Shown here piece after piece: positions 16,533 to 24,671 of a DNA stretch of 25,708 bases. The translations under genes were made by a program, and so were the position numbers. Position 1 is the first letter of the stretch. Each line of letters starts with the position of its first letter. The notes below the pieces were generated by a model. That model searched no databases and was not told where the DNA came from. It saw nothing but the letters and a program-made list of their open reading frames with translations. This DNA is from AA29 sp041481445 (lineage in GTDB: Bacteria; Acidobacteriota; Vicinamibacteria; Fen-336), in assembly GCA_041481445.1 (NCBI GenBank), contig JBGPBV010000098.1, positions 1-25,708 of the forward strand, in the 5' to 3' direction.

Positions 16533-18568
16533 GCGCGGAGGAGACGCCGGTGGCGGCCGCGAAGAAGGTCTGCTTCCAGACCACGCCCATCTACTACGTG
16601 AACGACGTGCCCCATCCCGGCCACGCCTACACGACGGTGGCCGCGGACGCGCTGGCCCGGGCGCGGCGGCTGCGCGGGCACGAGGTCTTCTTCCTCACCG
16701 GCACCGACGAGCACGGCCAGAACATCGAGCGCACGGCCCGCGAGAGGGGGATGGACACCCAGGCCTACTGCGACATGATCGCGGCGCGCTTCCGCCAGCT
16801 CTGGGACAAGCTCGACATCACCTACGACCGCTTCATCCGCACCACCGACCTCGTCCACAAGCGGGGCGTCCTCGCCCTCTGGAGCCGGCTCAAGGAGGCG
16901 CAGACGCCGCAGGGGCCCGCGGTCTACCGCTCGACCTACTCCGGCTTCTACTGCCCGCGCTGCGAGGCCTTCAAGGACGAGGACGAGCTCAAGGAGCCCG
17001 GCCACCTCTGTGCCATCCACGAGCGGCCCTGCGAGTGGACGGAGGAGGAGAACTTCTTCTTCCGCCTCTCCGCCTACGCTCCCTGGCTGGAGGAGCAGAT
17101 CCGCTCCGGCCGCCTGGACATCCAGCCCGCGGGGCGGCGCAACGAGGTGCTGGCGGTGATCCGCCAGGGCCTGAAGGACGTCAGCGTCAGCCGCGCGCGC
17201 GTGAAGTGGGGGATCCCGGTGCCGGAGGAGCCCGGCCACGTCTTCTACGTGTGGATGGACGCGCTGGCCAACTACATCACCGCCCTCGGCTTCGCCGACC
17301 ATGCCCCCGAGTACGTGAAGTTCTGGGAGCAGGCGGACGAGCGCCTGCACTTCGTGGGCAAGGAGATCATCCGCTTCCATTGCGTGTACTGGCCGGCCAT
17401 GCTCCACGCGGCGGGGGTGCCCGTGCCCACGCGGGTGTTCGCGCACGGCTGGCTCACCCGCGACGGCAAGAAGCTCAGCAAGACCACCGGCAACACGATC
17501 GACCCCGACGCGCTCATCGCCCAGCACGGAGTGGACGCCTTCCGCTACTTCTTCCTGCGCGAGGGCTCCTTCGGCCAGGACTGGGACTACACGGACGCCG
17601 CGATGGTCAAGCGCTACAACAGCGACCTCGCCAACGACCTCGGCAACCTCGTCTCGCGCGCGGTCACGATGGCCGCCCGCTACGGGGAGGGCCGGATCCC
17701 CGCGCGGCCGATGTCGCTCGACGGCGTGGACAAGGGGCTGGAGGTCCGCTTCGAGTCCGACAAGCTCGACTACGAGAAGAGCGGGGCCGCCCTGCTCGAC
17801 TCCGTGTTCGAGCGCTACGAGGCCCTCGACTACGCGGGCGCCCTCGGGATCATCTGGGGCTGGATCGGCCAGCTCAACCAGCGCATCGTGGCCGAGGCGC
17901 CCTGGGAGACGGCCAAGGACCCCTCGCGCCGCGGCGAGCTGCACGCGTTCCTGTACCGGCTGCTGGAGGCGATCCGCCTCCTGGCCGTGCTGGCCTGGCC
18001 GGTCATCCCGCGCGCCTCGCGCCGCATCTTCGTGATGCTCGGCCTGCCCGACGCCGATCCGGCCACGGACGCGCTGCGCTGGGGCGCGCTCCAGCCGGGG
18101 CACGCGCTGGGCGAAGTGCAGCCCCTGTTCCCGCGCATAGACACCCAGACCAAGGAGAAGACCGTGTCCGAGCCCGCCAATCCCCCGTCGCCCCCTGCCG
18201 CCCCTCCGTCCGTCGAGGCCACCCCGGCCGCGACAGAGGCCGGAGGACAGATCGACATCGCGGATTTCGCGAAGATGGAGCTTCGCGCGGCCAGGGTCCT
18301 GGCCGCGGAGAAGATCGCGGGATCGCGCAAGCTCCTCAAGCTCCAGGTGGACCTCGGGGACGAGAAGAGGCAGATCGTGTCCGGCATCGCCGACGCCTAC
18401 GTGCCGGAGTCGCTGGTCGGCAAGACGGTCGTGCTCGTGTCCAACCTCAAGCCCGCGAAGCTGATGGGCGTGGAGTCGAACGGGATGGTGCTGGCCGCCT
18501 CCATCGACGGCAAGGCCGTGCTCTGCACGTTCGACGCGGACGTCCCCGTCGGGACGAAGGTCAAATAG
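16529..18568 (+). CDS. metG: methionine--tRNA ligase with C-terminal tRNA-binding domain
   Basis: 679 aa. It charges tRNA-Met. Class I motifs are the HIGH-like HPGH (29-32) and KLSKT (315-319), a variant of KMSKS. A CPRC knuckle and later Cys/His pairs mark the zinc-bearing insertion. The helical anticodon domain runs to about 540. A Pro/Ala-rich linker (about 546-572) leads to a C-terminal EMAP/Trbp111-type OB domain (from IDIADFAKMELRAARVLAAE to the end), which dimerises or binds tRNA in family members. GTG start overlaps larC by GTGA. An in-frame GTG at 18164 with AAGGAG upstream could also give a separate 134-aa OB-domain protein. The gene ends 17 bases before the lipoprotein gene. Confidence 0.97.
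   Translation: MSAEETPVAAAKKVCFQTTPIYYVNDVPHPGHAYTTVAADALARARRLRGHEVFFLTGTDEHGQNIERTARERGMDTQAYCDMIAARFRQLWDKLDITYDRFIRTTDLVHKRGVLALWSRLKEAQTPQGPAVYRSTYSGFYCPRCEAFKDEDELKEPGHLCAIHERPCEWTEEENFFFRLSAYAPWLEEQIRSGRLDIQPAGRRNEVLAVIRQGLKDVSVSRARVKWGIPVPEEPGHVFYVWMDALANYITALGFADHAPEYVKFWEQADERLHFVGKEIIRFHCVYWPAMLHAAGVPVPTRVFAHGWLTRDGKKLSKTTGNTIDPDALIAQHGVDAFRYFFLREGSFGQDWDYTDAAMVKRYNSDLANDLGNLVSRAVTMAARYGEGRIPARPMSLDGVDKGLEVRFESDKLDYEKSGAALLDSVFERYEALDYAGALGIIWGWIGQLNQRIVAEAPWETAKDPSRRGELHAFLYRLLEAIRLLAVLAWPVIPRASRRIFVMLGLPDADPATDALRWGALQPGHALGEVQPLFPRIDTQTKEKTVSEPANPPSPPAAPPSVEATPAATEAGGQIDIADFAKMELRAARVLAAEKIAGSRKLLKLQVDLGDEKRQIVSGIADAYVPESLVGKTVVLVSNLKPAKLMGVESNGMVLAASIDGKAVLCTFDADVPVGTKVK
18152..18166 (+). 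promoter_or_regulatory. metG: internal ribosome-binding site and GTG within metG
   Basis: AAGGAG (18152-18157), 6 bases, then an in-frame GTG (18164). This sits at the start of the Pro/Ala linker, so initiation here would yield a free 134-aa tRNA-binding OB domain (18164-18568). No promoter is implied; this would be internal translation initiation. Confidence 0.4.
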
Positions 18569-18585
18569 CGACGACGGCGCCGGGC

Positions 18586-20964
18586 GTGGAGCGCGCGTGC
18601 GGCCGCGGGCGGGCGGCGCGGCTGGCCGTCGCCGCCGCCGCGCTCTCGGGGGGGGCCCTCCTCGGCTGCCCGCGCGCGCCCCGCGAGATCGCCTACGACC
18701 TCGCCGAGCGCCTGCCCTACGCCGAGCGCTGGTCCTCGCGCACGGTGATCGTCTTCGGCACCCCTGCCGCCGAGCCCACCCAGGCGGACGGCTTCTACCG
18801 CGAGGCGGCGCCCGCGGAGGGCGATCCGTTCGTCTGGTCGAAGGGCGAGGCGGAGGTGGCCCTCGTGTTTCCCGCCCCGCGGCCGCGCGCGGCGGTGGTC
18901 GACCTCGCGCCCTACCGCGGGGTGAAGGGCCAGACGGCCGAGGTGCGCCTCAACGGCACGCCGGTGGCCCGGCTCACCCTGAACGACACGCGCTACCGCT
19001 ACGGGTTCCCGCTGCCGGCGGAGGCGCAGCGCGCGGGCGACAACCGGCTGCGCTTCGTGTTCGCGGCCACCGCCTCTCCCGCGGACGATCCGCGCAACCC
19101 CGATCGGCGGCAGCTCGCGGCCGCCTTCTACGGGCTCGCCGTCGGCGAGGCGGGCGATGCCTCTCTGCAGGACCTGCTCGCGCGCGACGCCCCCCGGCCC
19201 TTCGCCCTCGTGAAGGCGGGCGGCGTGCCCACCGTGGTCGAGGTCGGACCCAGCGTGGTGCGGTACGCGGTGCGCCTGCCCGCCTCGGCCGAGCTGCGCT
19301 TCACGCCCGAGCTGCATCCGGGGGCGAGAGCGGCGGGCGCCTCCGCCTCGTTCCGCGTGACGGAGGAAGAGCGGCCGGGCGAGGAGAAGGAGCTGTGGTC
19401 GAAGGTCCTCGGCCCGCGATCGCCGCCGCCGGACGAGGTCCGCGTCCCGCTCGAAGGGCGCGCGGGGGACGTGGTGCGGATCGGGCTGCACGTGGGCCCG
19501 GCCGGCGCGGCCGGGGACCGGTTCGCGTGGGGCCTCTGGCGCGCGCCGCGCGTGACGGGGCAGCCCGGCACTCGCGCGGAGGACCGCGTGCGTCCGGCGC
19601 CGTCCGAAGACGAGCGCGGCCGGGCGGAGGCCCTGCGGACGTCCCTGGGCGCCCCGAGCGTGGTGCTCGTCGTGCTCGACGCCGGCCGCGCCGACCACTT
19701 CGGCGCCTACGGCTACGCGCGCGCGACCACGCCCCACATCGACCGCCTGGCGCGGGAAGGCGTGGTGTTCGAGCGCGCGTACACCCCGGCCGTCTACACC
19801 CTGGGCGCGATGGCGTCGGTCTGGACCTCGCAGTATCCGGACCGCCACCACGCCGAGGTCTCGTTCTCGGCGCGCTTGCCCGCCGACCGCCTGACCCTGG
19901 CCGAGCTCCTGGGGGCGCAGGGGATCCACACCGCCGGGTTCGTCTCCAACACGATCGCGGGGGCCTTCAACGGCTTCGACCGCGGCTTCGGCGAGTTCCA
20001 CGAGGTCTGGCGCGAGCAGGCCACGAGCACCGCGGACGGCATCGCGCGCACCGTGCCCGGCTGGATCGCCGGGCAGACCGCGCGCCGCTTCTTCGCCTAC
20101 GTCCACTTCCGCGAGCCGCACTGCCCGTACGACCCGCCGCCTCCGTTCGACACGCGCTTCGGGCCGGACGGGCCCATCCCGCGCGACCGGCGCGGGGCCT
20201 GCGGCCCCGGCACCTGGATCATCGAGGTCAACCAGGGACGGCGGCCGCTGGCGCCGGCGGAGCGCGACCACCTCGTGCGCCTCTACGACGGCAACCTCGC
20301 CTTCGCGGACGAGGTCGTGGGTGAGATCCGGGCCGCCCTCGAGAAGGCGGGGCTGCTCGAGAAGACGGTCGTGATCGTCACCGCCGACCACGGGGAGGCC
20401 CTCTTCGAGCACGGCTGGATCGGCCACAACGTGCAGCTCTACGACGAGAGCGTCCACGTCCCGCTGATCGTGCGCTTCCCGGCGGGGAAGGGGCCGGCGC
20501 CGGGGACGCGCATCCGCGGCCTGGCCGACCTCCTCGACGTCGCGCCCACCGTCGCCGACCTCTTCGGCGTGCTCGGCCGCGGCGGCTCCCTTCGCCAGTT
20601 CCAGGGCCGCAGCCTGCTCCCGGTGACGACGGGCGCCGAAGGGGAGAGCGCGGTCCTCTCGCGGACGGTCTGGGACCGGCCCCGCTACGCGCGGCGCGAG
20701 GGCGGGTACAAGTTCATCTACGACACCCGCACGGGCGGGGAGGAGCTCTACGACCTCGAGCGCGACCCGGCCGAGACGCGGAACCTGGTCGGCTCCGATC
20801 CGCTGCGGGCGGCCTGGTCGCGGCAATCCCTCCATCACTGGATCGCTTCCGTGGCCCGCGCGTCGGCCGCGGGCACGGCGGAGGTCCCGACCCTGAGCCA
20901 CGACCAGTGCGAGAACCTGAAGGCGCTGGGCTACATCGCGGCCGACACGAAGTGCCCGCCATGA
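18586..20964 (+). CDS. sulfatase-fold (alkaline phosphatase superfamily) lipoprotein
   Basis: 792 aa. GTG 18586 gives a lipoprotein signal (basic start, Ala-rich core, ALLGC) with the lipobox Cys at residue 28. Residues about 50-320 form a beta-rich N-terminal domain I do not recognise. The catalytic domain (about 355-735) has metal site VVLDAGRADH (Asp365, Asp370), TADHGEALFEHG (Asp601, His602) and His614. The nucleophile position is Thr405 in VYTLGAMASVWTSQYP, where true sulfatases have Cys/Ser turned into formylglycine; Thr fits the phosphodiesterase or phosphoglycerol-transferase branch. It likely works on a sulfate or phosphate ester outside the inner membrane. The frame is open far upstream through metG, which is a shadow. 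It starts 17 bases after metG. Confidence 0.88.
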   Translation: MERACGRGRAARLAVAAAALSGGALLGCPRAPREIAYDLAERLPYAERWSSRTVIVFGTPAAEPTQADGFYREAAPAEGDPFVWSKGEAEVALVFPAPRPRAAVVDLAPYRGVKGQTAEVRLNGTPVARLTLNDTRYRYGFPLPAEAQRAGDNRLRFVFAATASPADDPRNPDRRQLAAAFYGLAVGEAGDASLQDLLARDAPRPFALVKAGGVPTVVEVGPSVVRYAVRLPASAELRFTPELHPGARAAGASASFRVTEEERPGEEKELWSKVLGPRSPPPDEVRVPLEGRAGDVVRIGLHVGPAGAAGDRFAWGLWRAPRVTGQPGTRAEDRVRPAPSEDERGRAEALRTSLGAPSVVLVVLDAGRADHFGAYGYARATTPHIDRLAREGVVFERAYTPAVYTLGAMASVWTSQYPDRHHAEVSFSARLPADRLTLAELLGAQGIHTAGFVSNTIAGAFNGFDRGFGEFHEVWREQATSTADGIARTVPGWIAGQTARRFFAYVHFREPHCPYDPPPPFDTRFGPDGPIPRDRRGACGPGTWIIEVNQGRRPLAPAERDHLVRLYDGNLAFADEVVGEIRAALEKAGLLEKTVVIVTADHGEALFEHGWIGHNVQLYDESVHVPLIVRFPAGKGPAPGTRIRGLADLLDVAPTVADLFGVLGRGGSLRQFQGRSLLPVTTGAEGESAVLSRTVWDRPRYARREGGYKFIYDTRTGGEELYDLERDPAETRNLVGSDPLRAAWSRQSLHHWIASVARASAAGTAEVPTLSHDQCENLKALGYIAADTKCPP

Positions 20965-21009
20965 CTTGTCTCCGCGTGCTATCGTCGGCCAGCGGGAGGA
21001 GGGGGAACC

Positions 21010-21762
21010 TTGGGAGGGATGCTCGTCACCATCGTCGGCGTCGGCTTCGTGCTGGGCCTCCGGCACGCGCTGGATCCCGATCACGTGGTGGCGGTGACGA
21101 CGATGGCCAGCCAGAAGGCCGGCTTCCGCCGGACGTCGCTGGTCGGAGCCTTCTGGGGCCTCGGCCATGCGCTGTCGCTGGGCCTGGTCGGCGGCGTCAT
21201 CCTCGCCCTCCGCGTGAGCGTGCCCGAGGCGGTGAGCGACGTGCTCGAGTCCGCGGTGGCCGTGATGCTGGTGGCCCTCGGCGCCGTGGCCCTCCGCCGC
21301 GCCCTGCGCTGGCGCCTCCACGCTCATCCCCATCAGCACGACGGGACCACGCACGTCCACTTCCACGCGCACCGCTCGGAGGAGGCCCGGGTTCCCGCCC
21401 CCGCCCTGCACCCAGGCGTCGCCCACGCGCACCCGCACCCGCTGCAGGGCGGGCTGCGACCGTTCCTGGTGGGCACCGTCCACGGCCTGGCCGGCAGCGC
21501 GGGCCTCGCCCTGCTCGCCCTGAGCGCGGCGCCGACGCTGGGCGTCGGCCTCCTCTACCTCGTGGTCTTCGGCGTGGGATCGATCGCGGGGATGCTCCTG
21601 CTCAGCGCGCTCATGAGCGTCCCCCTCGCCTACGTCGAGGCCCGCTACGCCACCTTGCATCGAGCGGTGCAGGTGGCGGCGGGGGCGGTCAGCCTGGGCT
21701 TCGGGGTCTACCTGCTGATCGAGCACGCGGCGGGTCCCGGCCTGCGCGGCTGGCTGTCCTGA
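21010..21762 (+). CDS. NicO/UreH-like nickel or cobalt transporter
   Basis: 250 aa, with about 6 hydrophobic helices. RHALDPDHV (18-26) in the first helix is the NiCoT/NicO family signature for nickel and cobalt. Two cytosolic or periplasmic loops are His-rich (about 102-124, 134-144, with HAHPHQHD and HAHPHPL), as in nickel-handling carriers. TTG 21010 is chosen because GGGAGGAGGGGG (20994-21005) sits at ideal distance; ATG 21019 would have its SD touching the start codon. A TATCGT box (20980-20985) precedes it, so it may have its own promoter. A nickel carrier in the same run as larC is notable. Import versus efflux cannot be told from sequence. Confidence 0.87.
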   Translation: MGGMLVTIVGVGFVLGLRHALDPDHVVAVTTMASQKAGFRRTSLVGAFWGLGHALSLGLVGGVILALRVSVPEAVSDVLESAVAVMLVALGAVALRRALRWRLHAHPHQHDGTTHVHFHAHRSEEARVPAPALHPGVAHAHPHPLQGGLRPFLVGTVHGLAGSAGLALLALSAAPTLGVGLLYLVVFGVGSIAGMLLLSALMSVPLAYVEARYATLHRAVQVAAGAVSLGFGVYLLIEHAAGPGLRGWLS

Positions 21763-22397
21763 ACGTACCCCGCCGTCTGGTGGTCGGGATCACGGGGGCG
21801 ACAGGAACCATCTTCGGGATCCGCCTGCTGCAGCTGCTGCAGGGCACGGACGTCGAGACCCACCTCGTGGTCTCGCGCTGGGGGGCGCGCACGCTCCTCC
21901 ACGAGACGGCGTTCACGCTGGACCAGGTGCGGCGGCTGGCCACGCGGGCCTACGCCGAGGGCGACCAGGGCGCGGCGATCTCCAGCGGCTCGTTCCTGAC
22001 CATGGGCATGGTCATCCTTCCGTGCAGCGCGAGGACGCTGGGGGCGATCGCCCAGGGCCAGGGCAAGGACCTCGTCCACCGCGCGGCCGACGTCGTCCTC
22101 AAGGAGCGCCGCCGCCTGGTGCTGGCGGTGCGCGAGTCGCCCCTGCACGAGATCCACCTCGAGAGCATGCTGAAGCTGGCGCGCATGGGCGTCGTGATCG
22201 CTCCGCCCCTGCCCGCCTTCTACGACCATCCCAAGGGCATCGACGACGTCGTCAACCACACGGTCAGGCGGATCCTCGACCTGTTCGACATCCACCTGGA
22301 CCTGGCGGAGCGCTGGAACGGGTTGACGGCGCCTGCCCGGCGCCCGGCGGCCCGGCGGTCGCGCGGCCGGTCACGGCCCCGGCCGCGGCAGGGTTAG
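21759..22397 (+). CDS. ubiX: UbiX-type flavin prenyltransferase
   Basis: 212 aa from a CTG at 21759. UbiX joins dimethylallyl phosphate to FMN to make prenyl-FMN, the cofactor of UbiD decarboxylases. Signature features are VVGITGATGTIFGIRLL near the N-terminus, SSGSF, PCSARTLGAIAQG, and KERRRLVLAVRESPL. Length exceeds the usual about 190 because of a basic Arg/Pro tail after DLAERWNG. Start is uncertain: the homologous N-terminal strand RRLVVGITG begins before the first GTG (21780), and in-frame upstream codons give only CTG 21759 (overlapping the previous stop as CTGA) or CTG 21777. Its TAG stop lies inside the -10 box of the next gene. ubiD is not in the window. Confidence 0.88.
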   Translation: MNVPRRLVVGITGATGTIFGIRLLQLLQGTDVETHLVVSRWGARTLLHETAFTLDQVRRLATRAYAEGDQGAAISSGSFLTMGMVILPCSARTLGAIAQGQGKDLVHRAADVVLKERRRLVLAVRESPLHEIHLESMLKLARMGVVIAPPLPAFYDHPKGIDDVVNHTVRRILDLFDIHLDLAERWNGLTAPARRPAARRSRGRSRPRPRQG

Positions 22398-22424
22398 AAT
22401 CGGGGTTCGGACACACTGAGGAGG
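22395..22424 (+). promoter_or_regulatory. -10 box and SD for the peroxiredoxin gene
   Basis: TAGAAT (22395-22400, 5/6 to the -10 consensus) and GAGGAGG (22418-22424), 4 bases before ATG 22429. No good -35 is visible. The first three bases of the -10 are also the stop codon of ubiX. Confidence 0.45.
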
Positions 22425-22428
22425 ACGC

Positions 22429-23082
22429 ATGTCACTGCGCATAGGCGACGAGGTTCCGAACTTCAAGGCCGAGACCACCCAGGGCCCGATCGACTTCCAC
22501 CAATGGATCGGCGACAGCTACGCCATCCTGTTCTCGCATCCCAAGGACTTCACTCCCGTGTGTACGACCGAGCTCGGCTACATGGCCAAGCTGGAGCCGG
22601 AGTTCAAGAAGCGGAACACGAAGGTCATCGGCCTGAGCATCGACCCCGTCGACGACCACAAGCGCTGGGCCAAGGACATCGAGGAGACCCAGGGCGCGGC
22701 CCCGAACTACCCGATCATCGGGGACAGCGACCTCCATGTCGCCAAGATGTACGACATGATCCACCCCAACGCCACGGGCGGGAAGCGCACGGCGGCCGAC
22801 AACGCGACCATCCGCTCCGTATTCGTGATCGGGCCCGACAAGAAGGTCAAGCTGACCCTGACCTACCCGATGACGACGGGACGGAACTTCGACGAGGTCC
22901 TGCGGGTCATCGACTCCATCCAGCTCACGGCCAAGCACAAGGTGGCCACGCCCGTGAACTGGAAGCCGGGGGAGGACGTGATCATCGCCGGCTCGGTGTC
23001 GGACGACGAGGCCAAGCAGAAGTACCCGGGCGGGTGGAAGTCGCCGCGGCCCTACCTGCGCATCGTCCCCCAGCCCAAGTAG
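22429..23082 (+). CDS. 1-Cys peroxiredoxin (Prx6 family)
   Basis: 217 aa, typical for the Prx6 family. It reduces hydrogen and alkyl hydroperoxides. The peroxidatic Cys45 sits in DFTPVCTTELG; no other cysteine occurs, so there is no resolving Cys and reduction must depend on an outside thiol. The C-terminal extension (about 170-217, VATPVNWKPGEDVIIAGSVSD and GWKSPRPYLRIV) is the Prx6 dimer arm. ATG with a strong GAGGAGG SD. The gene has its own putative -10 box and converges with the AAA+ gene after a 27-base gap, in which I see no hairpin terminator. Confidence 0.95.
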   Translation: MSLRIGDEVPNFKAETTQGPIDFHQWIGDSYAILFSHPKDFTPVCTTELGYMAKLEPEFKKRNTKVIGLSIDPVDDHKRWAKDIEETQGAAPNYPIIGDSDLHVAKMYDMIHPNATGGKRTAADNATIRSVFVIGPDKKVKLTLTYPMTTGRNFDEVLRVIDSIQLTAKHKVATPVNWKPGEDVIIAGSVSDDEAKQKYPGGWKSPRPYLRIVPQPK

Positions 23083-23109
23083 GCGTCCCTTCGGCGGTCG
23101 GCCGGTCGG

Positions 23110-24249
23110 CTAGGGGGTTCCCCAGCCGCCGGTCGACGTCGCGGCGTCGGTGCGGCCGCCGGACAGGGCGCGCTCCACGTCGGCGACTTCGATGCGGAGC
23201 CGCCCGTCGGCGAGGCCGGGGGCGTTCGGGGGATCGAACTCGTAGGAGCGGATCACGCGCCGGAAGACTTCCTTCAGCGCGCGCGCTCCCAGGCGCGGCT
23301 GCCGGGCCGCCTCCGCCGCGACCCGGCGCGCCGCCTGCTCGCTCATCTCCAGTCGGATGCCCTGGCTCGCGAAGTAGGCGTGCGACTGGCGGAGGGCGGA
23401 GTCCGCGCTCTCCGCGAAGATCTTGAAGAGCTCGGCCTCGCCCAGGGGGTCGAGCACGACCACGGCGTCGAAGCGCGACAGGAACTGCGGGGTGATCCCG
23501 TACTCGAAGAGGTCCTCCGAGCGCAGCCAATCGCGCAGGGAGAAGCGGACCTCCTCCAGGATGCGGCCGCTCTCCGTCACCGTCGTCTTCTTCAGGGACT
23601 GCTCGCCCGCGCCCTGGATGACGCGCCGGAACACCGTCTCGTAGAGCCCCTCGAAGGCGCCCGCGCACACGAACAGCAGGCGCGACGAGTCCACGGCGAC
23701 CGTGGCCCCGCCCGCCCAGTCGGGCAGCCGGAGCGGCACCGCCTCGTTCTCGATGAGGGTGAGCAGGGCCTCCTGGGCGCGGATGCCCGAGACCTGGACC
23801 TCCTCGCCCACCCGGCTGCGGAGCTTGTCCACCTCGTCGATGAAGACGAGCCCGTGGCTGGCCTGGGCCACGATGCGATCGACGGGCGCGTCCACCCCGA
23901 GCTGCTCGCGCGCGCGGTCGAGCAGGCGCCGCAGGACGCCTTCGCCCGCCCCCGCCTGCTGCGCCTCCTCGCCGAGCACGTTGGCGTGGATGCGGATGAC
24001 GGTGGAGCGCAGGGCCAGGGCGGGGTCCGCGGCCAGCATCTCCTCGACCGCGCGCATGAGCGTGGTCTTGCCCGAGCCGGAGGAGCCGACGAGCAGGATG
24101 TTCCCGACCCGCAGGTTGGCCAGCTTCTTGGCCAGGGCCACCGAGACCTCGCGCACGGCCTCCGCCTGGCCGAACACGCGCTTGGCGAGGGCGGCCGCGA
24201 TCTTCGCGGGCGAGGGGACGGCGGGGGGATGGATGGGAGGGGTCGCCAT
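23110..24249 (-). CDS. divergent ClpX-like AAA+ ATPase lacking zinc domain and IGF loop
   Basis: 379 aa. Walker A GSSGSGKT is at residues 55-62, Walker B LVFIDE at 134-139 (Asp138, Glu139), arginine finger Arg259 in PQFLSRFD, and sensor 2 GAR at 321-323. The fold and the sequence LLFVCAGAFEGL match ClpX/HslU-type ATPases. It lacks the N-terminal Cys4 zinc-binding domain. The ClpX pore-1 sequence GYVG aligns with ANVLGEE, without the aromatic residue. Where ClpX has the ClpP-binding IGF tripeptide this has GAGEQSLKK. So ClpP-dependent proteolysis is unlikely; a remodelling or signalling role is inferred. It starts 5 bases after the PIN toxin stop, in the same direction, with only a weak SD. 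Confidence 0.85.
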   Translation of the reverse strand: MATPPIHPPAVPSPAKIAAALAKRVFGQAEAVREVSVALAKKLANLRVGNILLVGSSGSGKTTLMRAVEEMLAADPALALRSTVIRIHANVLGEEAQQAGAGEGVLRRLLDRAREQLGVDAPVDRIVAQASHGLVFIDEVDKLRSRVGEEVQVSGIRAQEALLTLIENEAVPLRLPDWAGGATVAVDSSRLLFVCAGAFEGLYETVFRRVIQGAGEQSLKKTTVTESGRILEEVRFSLRDWLRSEDLFEYGITPQFLSRFDAVVVLDPLGEAELFKIFAESADSALRQSHAYFASQGIRLEMSEQAARRVAAEAARQPRLGARALKEVFRRVIRSYEFDPPNAPGLADGRLRIEVADVERALSGGRTDAATSTGGWGTP

Positions 24250-24254
24250 CTTCG

Positions 24255-24671
24255 TCAGGCCGGCACGATCTCGAAGCGGCGCCGGCCCTTGATCCGATAC
24301 AGGCCGAAGTCACGCCGATCGGTGGTCAGGACCACGTTCGTGTCCAGCTCCTCGGCGAGGACGACGAGCGTGGCATCGGCGTAATCCATGGGAAGGTCGG
24401 CGTATTTCGTCACCAGCTCGCGTGTACGCCGGAGGGACGTCTTGGTGGCCGGCACCAGTATCGCGCCGCCGGACAGGAAGAAATCGAGGCACGCCTGCCG
24501 GCCACGAACGAGGCGGCCGAGGAGGTGGGTGGCTTCGGTGAGCACCGCTTCCGTGCTCACGACCGGCCGTTCCCAGTCGGAGAAGAACCGCGCGTGGGCC
24601 TCATGGTGCCGCTGGCTGCGATCGAGCAACGATACGAGTCCTCCCGTGTCGAGCAGCAGCTCACCGGCCAC
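24255..24671 (-). CDS. PIN domain ribonuclease toxin (VapC-like)
   Basis: 138 aa. VapC-type toxins are Mg2+-dependent endoribonucleases, often cutting tRNA or rRNA. The acidic set is present: Asp8 (LLLDTGG), Glu46 (VLTEATHL), Asp96/Asp99 (MDYADATLV) and Asp118 (TTDRRDFGLY). The usual DTS/N after the first Asp is DTGG here, a small change. GTG start at 24671 overlaps the antitoxin stop by 11 bases, the classic vapBC arrangement, with the antitoxin first. The AAA+ gene follows after 5 bases. The composition is slightly lower in GC than the neighbours by eye, which would fit horizontal gain but was not measured. Confidence 0.9.
   Translation of the reverse strand: MAGELLLDTGGLVSLLDRSQRHHEAHARFFSDWERPVVSTEAVLTEATHLLGRLVRGRQACLDFFLSGGAILVPATKTSLRRTRELVTKYADLPMDYADATLVVLAEELDTNVVLTTDRRDFGLYRIKGRRRFEIVPA

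Noticed and set aside
16453..18585. Long open frame upstream of and in phase with the sulfatase-fold lipoprotein, through metG
   Set aside because: It overlaps metG in another frame, lacks motifs, and would bury the lipoprotein signal peptide that starts at 18586.
20966..20985. TTGTCT with TATCGT as a full promoter for the NicO gene
   Set aside because: Only 8 bases separate the two boxes, far from the required 16-18, so at most the -10-like TATCGT may be real.
18397..21726. A 1109-codon open frame on the - strand over the sulfatase-fold and NicO genes
   Set aside because: It is Arg/His/Gly-rich with no recognisable domain, and it mirrors genes with clear motifs. Long antisense frames are expected at this GC content.
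23083..23109. CGGTCGGC repeat between peroxiredoxin and AAA+ genes as a terminator
   Set aside because: It is a short direct repeat, not a dyad; no stem-loop or T tract is present.
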